From: Neostapfia colusana
Taxonomy: Eukaryota > Streptophyta > Magnoliopsida > Poales > Poaceae
Direction of reading: 5' to 3'
Assembly: GCA_030760725.1 (NCBI GenBank)
Contig: JASWHV010000007.1
Span: 23,224,824-23,288,823, forward strand
DNA length: 64,000 bases
The translations under genes were made by a program, and so were the position numbers. Below the pieces are notes generated by a model. It made no database searches, was not told where the DNA came from, and saw nothing but the letters and a program-made list of their open reading frames with translations. This document shows positions 1 through 11,418 of this stretch, piece after piece. Numbering within the stretch: the first letter of the stretch is position 1; each line of letters begins with the position of its first letter.

Positions 1-588
1 GGTGTCGATGATAGATGTGACTCTGGCAGGTGATGGCCTACCAGGTGACATCCTTCTCCGCATCGACCTGTGTCGCTTGACAAGCTGGAGAGCGGTGGAT
101 CGTAAGCAGCTGATTTTCATGGATAATCCTCATCTCTGAACTCCATTCTTCCCTCTTTTCACGGATCATCCTGGTGGAGCTATAGTGTATGATTAGCTTG
201 CCCGTATTGCCGGCGGCTTGGAGCATACATCGAAGACGGTGCAACAAGCGTCCTACTGCCAATCCGTAGGAAAGGTACGTCACCGGACGGCTCTCCTCTC
301 TTTGGGCAAGGGCAACTACGGGAACTCTCCCTCCTGTGGACTTGCGAGCGGTGCAAATCATGCGAACCATCTAAAACAAAAAGCATTTAAACTTAGGTTA
401 GATAAACTTTTAAACAAAAATCCTATTTTGAATGAAAGTTGGGGTAAGATGAAGAAAGTGACTCCATTAAATAAAACTTTTCAACACACACCTTGTAAAA
501 TAGTTTTTAAGAAAATAGGACCCTTAAATACGTCCATTTCTACCTAGGTCCACGTTCCTACGGGCAACCTTGGCTCTGATACCACTTC
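1..588 (-). mobile_element. Internal 5' leader of Z-family retrotransposon (runs off left edge)
   Basis: This stretch lies directly inside the 5' LTR of a minus-strand LTR retrotransposon (589-4019). A primer-binding site abuts the LTR, so the sequence leftwards is the element's untranslated leader and perhaps the start of gag. A 110-residue open frame exists on the minus strand (370-38), but I recognise no gag, zinc-knuckle or protease motif in it, so I do not call it a gene. The rest of the element lies outside the window. Confidence 0.7.
572..584 (-). other. Primer-binding site of Z element (initiator Met tRNA type)
   Basis: Read on the minus strand this is TGGTATCAGAGCC, the standard plant retrotransposon primer site matching the 3' end of initiator methionine tRNA. 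It sits four bases inside the LTR edge at 589. It fixes the orientation of the Z copy as minus and shows that the 589-4019 LTR is the 5' one. Confidence 0.9.
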
Positions 589-3500
589 TGTCACACCCGG
601 TTTTTCCGAAGAACAACCAAGTGAATATCACATGTATGCGAGGATCATTTTCTCATACATTTGATGACAAATAGCGAAGCATCATTTATTACAAGCCAGG
701 TGTCGAATATAAATAAGTCTTACATAGCAAATGTCTCGATGGACAATAATAAGTTCATCACAAGTAAATAAACTAGCTGCGGAATAATTATTCTCGTGGG
801 CTCCGTCACAGGCGTTGCCCGGGGAACTCCATGAACCTAGAAACCTTCTTCGGGTCCAAAGTCTTGATCATTATACACCACCTCATTATCTTGACCTGAG
901 CAGCAATACAAACCAACAAATATGCAAGGTTGAGTACCGATGGTACTCAGCAAGTGTGGGAAAGTTATGTCATGCATGGCTAGAACAAGGGAAGGTTGAA
1001 CTCATGGTTAAAGCACTACGCAATTAATACCTATCACCTTAGCTTATTAAGCACCTACATTACTACACAGGTGAAATGGTCCCAATTTCCCATCCCATCA
1101 TCATAATCAAATAACCATAACATCATTTCCAATGTTAATCTCCTTGCTTAACATCCACAACTTCCAAAGCCATCATCCTCTAATCATGAATAAGTCCAAG
1201 CCGCTCTTGACCGTGAGCACGGCTGTCATGACAGTTTTGACTCTACAGAGTTTGCACCACTATACCCACATGTAGTGATTTCATCCCCCGTTGCCGGGTG
1301 GACTAAAAGAACCTCCATTATGCTAGTGGCTACGAACCACATTCACACTTCCCAGGTGTGTAGCCACGAGATCACTATGAAGCCTTTACAAAGGGATTCC
1401 TGACGAGCGTGGGCCCACTGAGGTTTCACCCCTAACAGCATACAAGAGGCTCCAACCCCGCTGCAGTGGCCCCCTCTTGAGCCTTGCGGTTCATATGGTA
1501 GTCCAGCTGACACCTATTCCCCGCACCATCCAACACACCCATACTACGCCGAGGATACACCTAATTAATTGGCCAAGCTGCCCCATCTCAGCATGTGGTT
1601 GGCACGGTAAAGCCAGGTTACATGCTCCATGAATCGGTCCTTAGGATCCAGGCAAGTACTAAACACAAACCCGAGTCTCGTGCACCCAGCACCAACCAAA
1701 ACATCCAACTTGCCTTGATCCCTACCTCTACATAACTCACAATATCTCATTCAAGAGTATTGTAAAATAAACTAATGATCTCATATCCCAAATATCCCAT
1801 TCTAAGCATGGCTAAGCATATGCATAATAATAAATGACATGATAAAATAAATCCCAACCCAAGCTACAAGGAAACAAGGTAATGCAATTCTAGGGAAACT
1901 TCCTAGCATGGGTTTCATATTTCAATTGACAATGCAAATAATTCTAGCTACACATCCTAGCATAGGATTAAAGTGGTCAAGGACACTTGCCTCCTTCCTG
2001 CTGCTCTTGGAATGGGTAGTCCTGATCTTGGAAAGGAAGAACTTGCTCTGGAGCAGGTTCTACTCATACCATCACACATAGCAAAAGAAAACAACAAGTC
2101 ATAAGATATAGTTCACACTTCCACTTCATACAAACCACACATTCACATTTATGAAAGCCATTCACAATTCTATGTGTTGTGGTTACTCTATGTGTGTTGA
2201 TTTTTGGCTTACATGCACTTTTAAACATGTGTATATGATTTCTGCTTTTGTATTCACATTTATGTTTGCATACTATATATATGAGTTTCCAATTTAATTA
2301 AATTCATTATATTCAATTACTACACTTTTTAGCTACCAAGTATGCATGAAAGGTACTTTCCTACTCCATATGTGTCTTCAGTCCTTCTACCAACCCTAAA
2401 CTGAATTCTTTGGATTTTGGAAAATTCACTTATCATTTTTCTAGTTATTCATACCTAGTTTGCTATATTTTCAGATTTATTTCCTATGCCTAAGTGTGAA
2501 CTTTATTATAAAAATAGTAAGACACCTCATCTAAACAGAATAGATTTTGCGTCTAAAATATATAATAATATATTTTTGAACTTCTCCTCTGATGTGAACT
2601 ATTTGACATTTATTTTACTAATTTTCAGAATTATTCTCTACTTAAAAATATGTCCCTATAACTAATAAATGTGAATAATCAATTAAACAGATTCATTTCA
2701 GCCAAAAATCTATTTTTATCTCACTCCAAAGTTTTCCAAGTACTAGGAAAGTTTTTAATTTGAATTTGCAATGTGTTTGTCCCATCTTTTAAATTTTAAA
2801 TACTAAACACATAGTCAAATTCCTAAATTTAATATCACATAGGGTTAAAAGGGTAAATTCACCCCACTACAGGGTCTATTATATTATTTTAGGAATTTCC
2901 AGGGGTCTAACTACACCTAACAGAGGGATTTTGCTAATTTTTATTTAGTCCAGGGGCTAAAACTGATTTTTAATTGAATTTACATGAATTTCTGAAGTTC
3001 CAGGGGCTAGATCAGAAGTTTCCGGGGCTAGCTCGTATTTTCCGAGAACCCCAGGGGGTAGCGCGTAAGAATTCTGGCCTTTATAATGCGGGGCTGACAT
3101 GGACCGTCCGATTTAAAACAGACTGCTGAGATTATAATGTCGAACCGGTACGCAGGAATTTAAATTCTACCGTGCGATTTAAAATAGACGGCGCACAAGC
3201 GGCCACGTCGCTCTGATCAGCGCGGGCGGCGCTGCCCGGCGGCGCACGGCGGCGGGAGGCGGCGATCTCGCCGGAGAGTTTCGGATCTTCGTCAATTCTT
3301 CCTAAAACTGTGATTTTATGGCATAGATCGGTGGAGGGGAGGTCGGGGATCTCACCTCGGGGGTTTTCTTGAGCTCGGAGGTCCTGGAAAGCGATCGGCG
3401 ACGAGGTCCGAGGTGAATTCACGGCGAGGCTCGTCGGCGCTGTGTTTGAACCGCAAACCACCGAGTTTTCTGCACCTGCGAGGTTCCCCGGAGGCGGTGG

Positions 3501-4019
3501 ATCAAGACCATCGAGTTAGATCAGAATTCCCGAGCGTAGATCGAGCAGAATTCGCCGGAGAAGCTCGGGTTCTCACCGGAAGGAAAATCGGCGGATCGTG
3601 GGAAAACACGGGACGATGCCGGGGTTTTTATAGACGGGGGAGGGCGGCGTGTTAGTTTAGATCGAGTTGGAGTCCTCCGGAACCAGAATTCAGCGGAAAT
3701 CCGGTAGGTTAAGATCGCGCGCGCGCGGGGGAAACAATCCCGGGTTCGGACAAGCGGGGGTTAGGGATGACAGGTGGGTCCCGCCTGTCTGCGACAGGGG
3801 GCGCGGGCGCGTGGCTGTTGGCTGGCGCGGGGGTTGGGTGGGCCGGCTGGTGGGTTTCGGCCCACTGGCCGGGAAGATTTGTTTTTTCTTTTTCTTTTTC
3901 TTTTTTATTTCTGTTTTGAGTTTAATTTGAATTCCAGTTTAAATTTGAATTTTTGCAACACATGCAACACGTCCAAAATTTTTTAAATTCCCCTCTTGAC
4001 AGGATTTTGGGGTGTTACA
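589..4019 (-). mobile_element. 5' LTR of Z-family Ty3/gypsy-like retrotransposon (copy A)
   Basis: The 3,431-bp LTR begins TGTCACACCCGG and ends GGGGTGTTACA on the plus strand, giving TGTAACACCCC...GTGTGACA on its coding strand. The two solo LTRs at 7281-10555 and 34887-38323 belong to the same family and align along their whole length. The primer site at 572-584 identifies this as a 5' LTR on the minus strand. It interrupts the pol gene of element Y, whose sequence resumes at 4020. Family membership beyond a long-LTR Ty3/gypsy type is not decided, because no internal coding sequence is visible. Open frames inside it are incidental. Confidence 0.88.
3625..3634 (-). promoter_or_regulatory. Candidate TATA box of the Z LTR
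   Basis: The minus strand reads TCTATAAAAA, followed by a GC-rich stretch, about 390 bp from the U3 edge of the LTR. The same place in solo LTR C carries CCTATATAAA (37921-37930). A TATA-like element conserved in position between copies suggests the core promoter. No transcript start is known. Confidence 0.5.
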
Positions 4020-4641
4020 GTTCTGTAATGAGACCAGATAGATCCAAGTGTTTGGACCCAAAGTGCTGCAAGACGCCGAGAAGCAGGTCCAAACGATCCG
4101 AGAAAACTTAAAGGCCGCTCAGTCACGACAAAAAGGTTACGCGGACAATAGGCAAAGAAGATTGACCTTCGATGTGGGAGACTTCATGTATCTTAAGGTA
4201 TCGCCTATCCGAGGCCAACGGCGGTTCAACGTCAAGGGCAAATTAGCACCTTGCTACATCGGGCCATTCAAGATTTTGGGCAAGCGAGGAGAGGTAGCCT
4301 ATCAAATAGAGCTGCCAACGCACCTCTCCGACGTACACGACGTGTTTCACGTGTCCCAACTAAAGAAGTGCTTAAGAGTACCGGAAGAACAAGTACCGAT
4401 AGATGAGCTTGAGCTTCAAGAGGATCTGACCTACGCGGAGCACCCCGTCAAAATTTTGGACGTGAAGGAAAGGGTCACGAGGAACAAAATGATCCATTGG
4501 TGCAAGGTACAATGGAGCCATCACACGGAAGCCGAAATTACATGGGAGCGTGAGGAAGACCTCAAGGCAGAATTCCCTCATCTATTCTCCACCCTATCGA
4601 ATCCTGAGGCGAGATTCAGTTTAAGAGGGGTAGGTTTGTAA
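4020..4641 (+). pseudogene. 3' end of Y-element pol: integrase C-terminus plus chromodomain
   Basis: About 200 residues are readable. The segment opens in the integrase C-terminal region (DAEKQVQTIREN, then SRQKGYADNRQRRLTFDVGD and the GKLAPCYIGPFKILGKRG block), then the VHDVFHVSQLKKCL motif typical of chromovirus integrase tails. It ends with a chromodomain-like segment around KILDVKERVTRNK, VQWSHHTEAEITWE and a final EFPHLF. In known chromoviruses this domain guides integration towards particular chromatin. The Z element cuts the gene at 4020, so upstream RT and integrase core are not visible here. A TAG stop at 4039-4041 breaks the frame just inside the fragment. The terminal stop codon (TAA, 4639-4641) is formed by the first bases of the 3' LTR. 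Confidence 0.88.
4623..4636 (+). other. Polypurine tract of Y element
   Basis: AAGAGGGGTAGGTT lies immediately before the TGTAACACCC start of the 3' LTR. It is the expected primer site for plus-strand DNA synthesis. It overlaps the last codons of pol. Confidence 0.7.
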
Positions 4642-4706
4642 CACCCTCAAAATTCATTCCCATGCATTGCACACGTTTTTCATGTTGAGAAGCATTATAA
4701 AAGAAG

Positions 4707-5049
4707 TAGAAATGGAGAAATAACTATAGAAATGGAGAAAGAACTATAGAAATGGAGAAAGAACCATAGAAATGGAGAAAGGAACCATAGAAATGGAGAA
4801 AGAACTATAGAAATGGAGAAAGAACCATAGAAATGGAGAAAGAACCATAGAAATGGAGGAAGGAACCATAGAAATGGAGAAGTGCATATAGAAATGGAGA
4901 ATGGGGCATAGAAATGGAGAAAGCCAATGTAGAAATGGAGAGTGGGACATAGAAATGGAGAGGGGAATGTAGAAAAGGAGAGTGGTATATAGAAATGGAG
5001 AGGGGAATGTAGAAATGGAGTAAGTGACATAGAAATTGTGGGGAATGGG
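4707..5049 (+). repeat. Minisatellite, ~18-21 bp unit, in Y LTR U3
   Basis: About 17 tandem units share the core ATAGAAATGGAGAA, with variable tails such as AGAACC, AGGAACC or GGGGAATG. The first eight units are nearly identical, while later ones diverge and vary in length. The array sits in the U3 part of the LTR, some 170 bp upstream of the TATA box. The long minus-strand open frames rich in Phe, Ser and Pro that cross it are by-products of the repeat. Confidence 0.95.
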
Positions 5050-5219
5050 AAAAAGATAGCTGAAATGAGCCAATTCCAATTTCCCCAAATTTTTGCCCAA
5101 ATCTAAGAATTCCCCACATTTGGGGAATTTGTCCCCCATTGCTGCCGCACCAAATTAATTGGGGAAAAGTTTGTTAGGATTTTGCTCCAATTGGATTAGG
5201 ATTCTCCCCCCTCCCCCCT

Positions 5220-5227
5220 TATAAATA
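5220..5227 (+). promoter_or_regulatory. TATA box of Y LTR
   Basis: TATAAATA sits after a C/T-rich run (CCCCCCTCCCCCC) and downstream of a CCAAT motif near 5187. About 10 bp further on is a run of 14 cytosines (5236-5249). The position, about 580 bp into the LTR, fits a U3 core promoter with transcription starting near 5250. The start site itself is inferred. Confidence 0.65.
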
Positions 5228-7280
5228 GAACCCAACCCCCCCCCCCCCCAAGTGGGTGACTTGGAGGCCCTAGCCCCCAACTCGCCTAGTTGGACCCCCC
5301 CTCTTGCAGGAGTTTAGTCTCCGATGAGCCCCGCCGTCGAGCCCCGTCGTCGAGCCCCGCCGACGAGCCCCGTCATGCCTCGCCGTCGCCGAAAAAGAGT
5401 CGACCATATGTCCTTCCCTAATATTCCATAGAAAAATTCTCCGCTGCTGCCATTGCTAGGAGAAAGGTCCTGCCATCAAAGGGAAGTGAGGTAGGTCTTC
5501 GTTACCCATCTTACGATGTCGTCACTGTTTCTACGCATCTGTTTTCTTCGCCCCCTTCGAACATAAACTTTTTCGTGTGGACAGATCACGTTTTGATCGG
5601 TTTTTGACGGTGGAATTGATCTAGATCTTGAGTCAAGATCATCACCAAGTCCACACTTCATCCCAGCACCCTGGTTAATCATAAAACCCCATGAAAGCCC
5701 GTTACAACATGCAAAAACACGTACAAACTGGATTTATAAAATAGCACCATAGGATTTGCATTCATCTACCCCATTGCATCTTGAGTAAAGTTTGTGCATG
5801 ATGTTTGATTGATGTACATTTTGTATGTGCGTGATCGTGAGTAGAAGAACAAGCTCAAGAGGCCATCACGAGGAACTACAGCACCAAGACTTCGAGACGC
5901 TCGAACAATAAGAACCACGGGAGCAAGACAAGTGCCCCTTGACCATATTGATCCCATGTTTTGAAACTGTTTTGTTTGCGAAAACGTGTACGCTTGAGTC
6001 AACTTGATGGGACATTCTTTTATAGGAGTTTACTAGTTTTGTTAACCATCCTTGTCACCGGGAAAGTTGATGAGTCGGGTATGGTTGTTTTTCCTTTTTG
6101 CTTTGCTTAATCTACGGGATACGGGAAGCTGAATTAAAACGTGGTTAGCTACTGCACTCATATGAATAATGATGATGAGAACTTGATGATGATAATGAGC
6201 ATGGAATCGAGGAGATCTAGGCAAGCTTGGTTCGTGAATGTTGCTGGATGAGATGGTGGAACTTGCCGTAGATCTAAGGACCGGTTCATTCGAGAATATG
6301 CCAGGAAAACAGTGCCACCACAAGGGCAGGTATGGGTGCGGCTTAGCTTATTAATTAGGTGTGTTGCTAGATTGTTATGGACCATGGATGGCGCGGGAAA
6401 TGGGAGTCGAGAGAGGACTGCCCTGGGATTTGCATGGCACAAGAGGGGGCCCGTGGGTGGGAGAATGGTGATTCGAGCCTGCCGGTGAAACCTTAGTGAG
6501 TCCATACATCTAGTAGCCCCTTTGTAAAGGCTATTTTTGTGATCTCTTGGCCATACACCGATGGTTGTGTACTGGTATAATGGAGGTTCCGCAGTCGCCA
6601 ATGGGTGACGAAATCACGAACTTGTGGGTAAAGTGATGCCACCTCTGCAGAGTGTAAAACTATCATGATAGCCGTGCTTCCGGTCACAAGCACCTGGCTA
6701 ACTTCCATGATTAGAGGGAAAACCCTGGATGGTTATTAGGTATGGTTGTGGTATGGTCACTGGGATTAGTTTTGGGACTGTTTCGAGTCATGAAAACGAG
6801 TTTGTCTTTGGCTATATGAATATGAGATGGTTATGAATATTTATGAGCATGAGATAAAATTGAGAAAAATTAATGGCTGGATGAGACTTGATAAATGGTG
6901 AATTCTGATGAAAGAATGTTGCTGTTTTACTTGGGTATATTGGGTTTAGATTCATCTAGGGATAGTTGCTGTTTTTACCATGTTTTGTGAAATAAAATTT
7001 ACTTGCTGCAATGAGCCTTTTTATTCCATACCTTGTTGTAAGCTACATGTCATACTTTTCCCGCACTTGCTGAGTACGACATGTACTCACCCTTGCATTA
7101 GCACATAAACATCAGCTACAGGAGATGAGTACTTCGAGGACCATGTGGTGTACTAGGCGTGCGAACTACCGTCAACATGCCTATGGAGTTGAAGATGGAG
7201 CCTGCTGCTATTTAGTTATTTCCACTGTCGTTTAGAAACTTCCGCTGCAAGAATAAGTTAGAGATTCATGAGTGAGACAA

Positions 7281-10200
7281 TGTCACACCCGGTTTCTCCG
7301 AAGAACAACCGAGTGAATATCACATGTATGCCAGGATCATTCTCTCATACATGTGATGACAAATAGTGAAGCATCATTTATTACAAGGCAGGTGTCGAAT
7401 ATAAATAAGTCTTACATAGCATACGTCTCAATGGACAATAAGTTCAGAACATGTAAATAAAACAACAGCGGAATATAAAATCTTGTGGGCTCCGTCACAG
7501 GCGTTGCCCAGGGGACTCCGTGAACCTAGAATCCTTCCTCGGGACCAAAGTCTTGGTCATTAAACACCACATCATTCTCTTGACCTGAGCAGCAATATAA
7601 ACCAACGGAAAAAGCAAGTTTGAGTACCGTGGGTACTCAGCAAGTGTGGGAAAGTTATGTCATGCATGGCTAGGGCAAGGAGAGGTTGAACTCATGGTTA
7701 AAGCACTACGCAATTAATATCTATCACCTTAGCTTATTAAGCACCTACATTACTACATAGGTGAAATGGATCCCAATCCCTCAACCCATCATCATTATCA
7801 AATAAACATAGTCTCATCTCCAATGTTAAGCTTGCCGCTTAACATTCACAACTTCCCAATTCATCATCCTCTAATCATGAATAAGTCCAAGCCGCTCTTG
7901 ACCGTGAGCACGACTATCATGACAGATTTTGACTCTGCAGAGTTTGCACCACTGTACCCACATGTAGTGATTTCATCCCCCGTTGCCGGGTGGACTAAAA
8001 GAACCTCCATTATGCCAGTGGCCGCAAACCACATTCACACTTCCTAGGTGTGTAGCGAGGAGATCACTACGTGGCCTTTACAAAGGGATTCCCGACGAGC
8101 GTGGGCCCACTGAGGTTTCACCCCTAACAGCATACAAGAGGCTCCAACCCCGCTGCAGTGGCCCCCTCCTGAGCCTTGCGGTTCATATGGTAGTCCAGCT
8201 GACACCTATCCCCCGCACCATCCAACACACCCATACTACGCCGGGGATACACCTAATTAATTGGCCAAGCTGCCCCATATCAGCATGTGGTTGGCACGGT
8301 AAAGCCAGGTTACATGCTCCATGAACCGGTCCTTAGGATCCAGGCAAGTACTAAACACAAACCCGAGTCTCGTGCACCCAGCACCAACCAAATCATCCAA
8401 CTTGCCTCGATCCCTACCTCTACATAACTCATAATATCTCATTCAAGAGTAAGGTAAATAAATTGATGATCTCATATCCCAATTATCCCATTCTAAGCAT
8501 GGCTAAGCATAAGCATATAAATAAATGACATGATAGAATAAATCCCAACCCAATCTACAAGGAAACAAGGTAATGCAATTCTAGGGAAACTTCCTAACAT
8601 GGGTTTCATATTTCAATTGACAATGCAAATAATTCTATCTACACATCCCAGTATAGGATCAAAGTGGTCAAGGACACTTGCCTTCTTCATGCTGCTATGG
8701 GAATGGAAAGTCTTGGTCTTGGAAGGGGAGAACTTGCTCTGGGGCAGGTTCTACTCATGCCAATACACATAGCAAAAGAAAACAACAATCCATAAGACAT
8801 AGTTCCCACTTTCACTTCATACAAACCACACATACAGACCTATGAAAGTCGTTCACATTTCTAAGTGTTGTGGTTACTCTACATGTGTTGACTTTTTGGC
8901 CTTCATGCACTTTTAAACATATGTATATGATTTCTAATTTTTGTATTCAGATTCCTGTTTACACACTATATATGAATTTCCAATTTGAACAAATTATTGA
9001 TATTTATTTTAATACACTTCTTAGCTACCAAGTTTGCATGGAAGGTAATTTCCTACTCCAAATAGGTTTTCAGATTCTTCTACCAAATCCTAAACTGAAG
9101 TTTTTGGATTCGGAGACTTCATTTATCATTTTCTAATTATGCATACCCATTTTCCTATATTTTTCAGATTTATTTTCTATGCCTAAAAGTGAGTTTTAAT
9201 ATTAAATAGTAGGACATATCATCTAAACAGAATAGGTTCTGATCTAAAATATTAAATAATATATTTTTGAACTTCTCCTCTAATGTGAACTAATTTAAAT
9301 TTATTTTATCAGTTTTCAGAATTATTTCCTAGGCTAAAAATGTGTTTCTATAACTAATAAATATGAACAACAATTAGACAGATTCATTTCAGCCTAAAAT
9401 CTATTTTTAACTCATTCTAAAGTTTTCCAAGTGCTAGGAGAGTTTAAATTTGAATTTGTACATGTGTTTGCCTTACCTTTTAAATTTAAATCCTAGTCAC
9501 ATATTCAAATTTCTGAATTTAATATCATATAAGGTTAAAAAGGTAAATCCACCCTACTGCAGGGTCTAATTTGCTATTTTATAAATTTCCAGGGGTCTAA
9601 CTACACATAACAGAGGGGTTTTCCTAATTTTTGTTAAGTCCAGGGGCTAAAACTGATTGTTAAATGAATTTACACGAATTTCTGAAGTTCCAGGGGCTAG
9701 ATCAGAAGTTTCCGGGGCTAGCTCGTGTTTTCCGAGATCTCCAGGGGGTAGCGCGTAAGAATCCCGGCCTTTATAACGCGGGGCTGATGTGGACCGTCCG
9801 ATTTAAAATAGACGGCTCAGATTAGATCGCCGAACCGCTACGCGTGGATTTTAATTCTACTGTGCGATTTAAAATAGACGGCCCTCAAGTGGCCACGTCG
9901 CCCTGGCCGGAGCCAGCGCGCGCGACGGCGCGCGGCGGCGGGGGGTGGCAATCTCGTCGGCGCAGCCTCGGCTTTTGCCGCTACACGTTAGAACTCGCAT
10001 CTTTTTGCATGGATCGGCTGCGGAGGGGTAGGGGATGCTCACCGAGGGGTTTTCTAGCACTCGGAGGCCCTGGAAGTCGGTCGGCGGCGAGCTTCAACGG
10101 CTACAATCTTCGGTGCACGTCGGGGTGGCCGTTGGGGCGCAAGACACGTCGTTTCCTTCACCTGCAGGGCTCCCCGTCGGCGGTGGAACGTGATCAGTAC

Positions 10201-10555
10201 GTTAGATCAGGGAATTTGAGCAAGGATCGAAAGATATCAGCTGTAGAAACTTCGGTTCTCACCGGAGAGAAGAACAGCCGATCGGGGGGGGGGGGGACAG
10301 GGCGATTGTCGGTTGGCACGCAGGAGGTAGGAGATGACACGCGGGCCCCGCATGTCAGTGAGGGGAAGAGAGGGGGTGCGCGGTCTCGGGCTGGCGCGGG
10401 GGATTGGGCCGGCTGGTGGGTTTCGGCCCACTGGACGGTTGGGGTTTTTCTTTTTCCTTTTCTTTCTTTTTGATTTGAATTTGAATTTCTGCACCACATA
10501 CAATACGTCCAAAAATTTTTAAATTCCCCTCTTTAGCAGGTTTTGGGGTGTTACA
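7281..10555 (-). mobile_element. Solo LTR of Z family (copy B) in the Y LTR
   Basis: The 3,275-bp LTR has the same ends and content as the LTR at 589-4019. No primer site, polypurine tract or internal sequence flanks it. Instead the Y LTR continues on both sides, so it is a solo LTR left by recombination between two LTRs. The flanks are GACAA (7276-7280) and AACAA (10556-10560), an imperfect 5-bp target duplication. Relative to copy C it lacks 133 bp around the candidate TATA box. No genes lie in it. Confidence 0.9.
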
Positions 10556-10560
10556 AACAA

Positions 10561-10705
10561 TGAGTCGATGTAATAAAGTACTTAAACACTATTTATTCAT
10601 AGTTATATTCTGAATTCAGTTTGTGGATTACATGTGTATGTGTGATGAACATCCTGGGCACACATATGCATTAACTTGGTTCTGTTTTTGGAACCGGGTG
10701 TCACA
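10561..10705 (+). mobile_element. 3' LTR of Y element, terminal part
   Basis: This is the last 145 bp of the Y LTR, resuming after the Z solo LTR and ending ...ACCGGGTGTCACA. The next base belongs to element X, so this marks the right edge of Y's insertion into X. An identical arrangement is at 38329-38473. Confidence 0.8.
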
Positions 10706-11418
10706 CCTTGTATGTCATCGTGGTGGCTTCAAAGTGCTAAAAACTCCACTGGAAACTCTGTTCTGGTTCCCTTCTCGCGCGCCTTCATCCCCCTGCTTGA
10801 TGATGCTCCCATGTTCATTCATCTTGTCCATGCTAGGCGCTTCATTTGTAAGCAACACAAATTATCCAATTTAGGCAGCATCATATTCTCATTAACATTA
10901 GAAACATTACCAAGAAACAAAAGTACCTAAAAATTTAACTAGCGTGCATGAGCTCTAGTAATTGGTCTCATATGTGTGGTAGCAGGGCTATGGGTGTAAC
11001 TGTGGTAGGGATGTCCTCATCATCCTTCCCTTCTTGAATTGAAGTCGTCCTCGACGGAAGCACACCTTCCTCACCCAAATAAGGCTTCAAAACTGCAATG
11101 TTAAAAGTGAGACTAACCCCAAAGTTTGCAGGCAACTCAAGTTTCTATGCATTATCATTTATTTTCTTTAGCACCTTAAAAGGACCATCAGCACGTGACA
11201 TTAGCTTTGACTTGCGCAAATCAGAAAACCTATCTTTTCGTAAATATAACCAAACAAGATCTCCTTGTTCAAACACAATATGTTTTCTACCCTTGTCGCC
11301 AGAAAGTTTGTATTTAGCATTCATGCGCTCAATGTTTTCCTTAGTTAACTCATGCATTTTTAAGAGCAATTCAACACGTTGTTTAGCATCAAAATTAACC
11401 TTCTCTGAAGATGGAAGA
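10706..11418 (-). pseudogene. Element X integrase C-terminal tail (copy 1, cut by E1)
   Basis: Minus-strand sequence encodes the end of a Ty3/gypsy polyprotein. From 11418 downward it reads a Lys/Glu-rich stretch, then YKLSGDKGRKHIVFEQGDLV and RADGPFKVLKKINDN, the GPF/Y-type integrase tail. A TAG stop follows at 11142-11144 (also present in copy 2), after which the same frame continues with LELPA and LKPYLGEE-like residues to about 10900. X continues leftwards only beyond element Y. E1 inserted at 11418/11419, separating this tail from the integrase core at 25619-27038. No chromodomain is apparent, so X is a different lineage from Y, E1 and E2 (possibly CRM-like; not certain). Confidence 0.85.
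11414..11418. repeat. Target-site duplication of E1, left
   Basis: GAAGA occurs here and at 25614-25618 on the other side of E1. The unoccupied site is preserved in duplication copy 2 (39174-39182 region), where GAAGA occurs once. Confidence 0.95.

Larger units (their letters stand above)
4637..7280 (+). mobile_element. 3' LTR of Y element, first part (interrupted by Z solo LTR)
   Basis: The LTR starts TGTAACACCCTC after the polypurine tract. It holds a minisatellite (4707-5049), CCAAT and TATA boxes (near 5187 and 5220) and a long R-U5 part without recognisable genes. At 7280 a Z solo LTR interrupts it, and the remainder is at 10561-10705, ending GGGTGTCACA. The total Y LTR is about 2.79 kb. 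The part from 6274 onwards is duplicated at 33901-34886. Small open frames here have no family resemblance and are not called as genes. Confidence 0.85.

Noticed and set aside
4695..5139. Long minus-strand open frames rich in Phe, Ser, Pro and His
   Set aside because: They arise from the tandem ATAGAAATGGAGAA repeat; the periodic protein is a by-product with no family resemblance.
7276..7290. GAGACA at 7279 as the true end of the Y LTR
   Set aside because: The Y LTR sequence continues at 10561 to a proper GGGTGTCACA end, so the break is the Z solo LTR insertion.
9844..10473. 209- and 206-residue open frames in Z solo LTRs (also 37449-38069)
   Set aside because: They lie in the GC-rich part of an LTR, antisense to the element, share no domain with known proteins, and their ends differ because of the 133-bp deletion.
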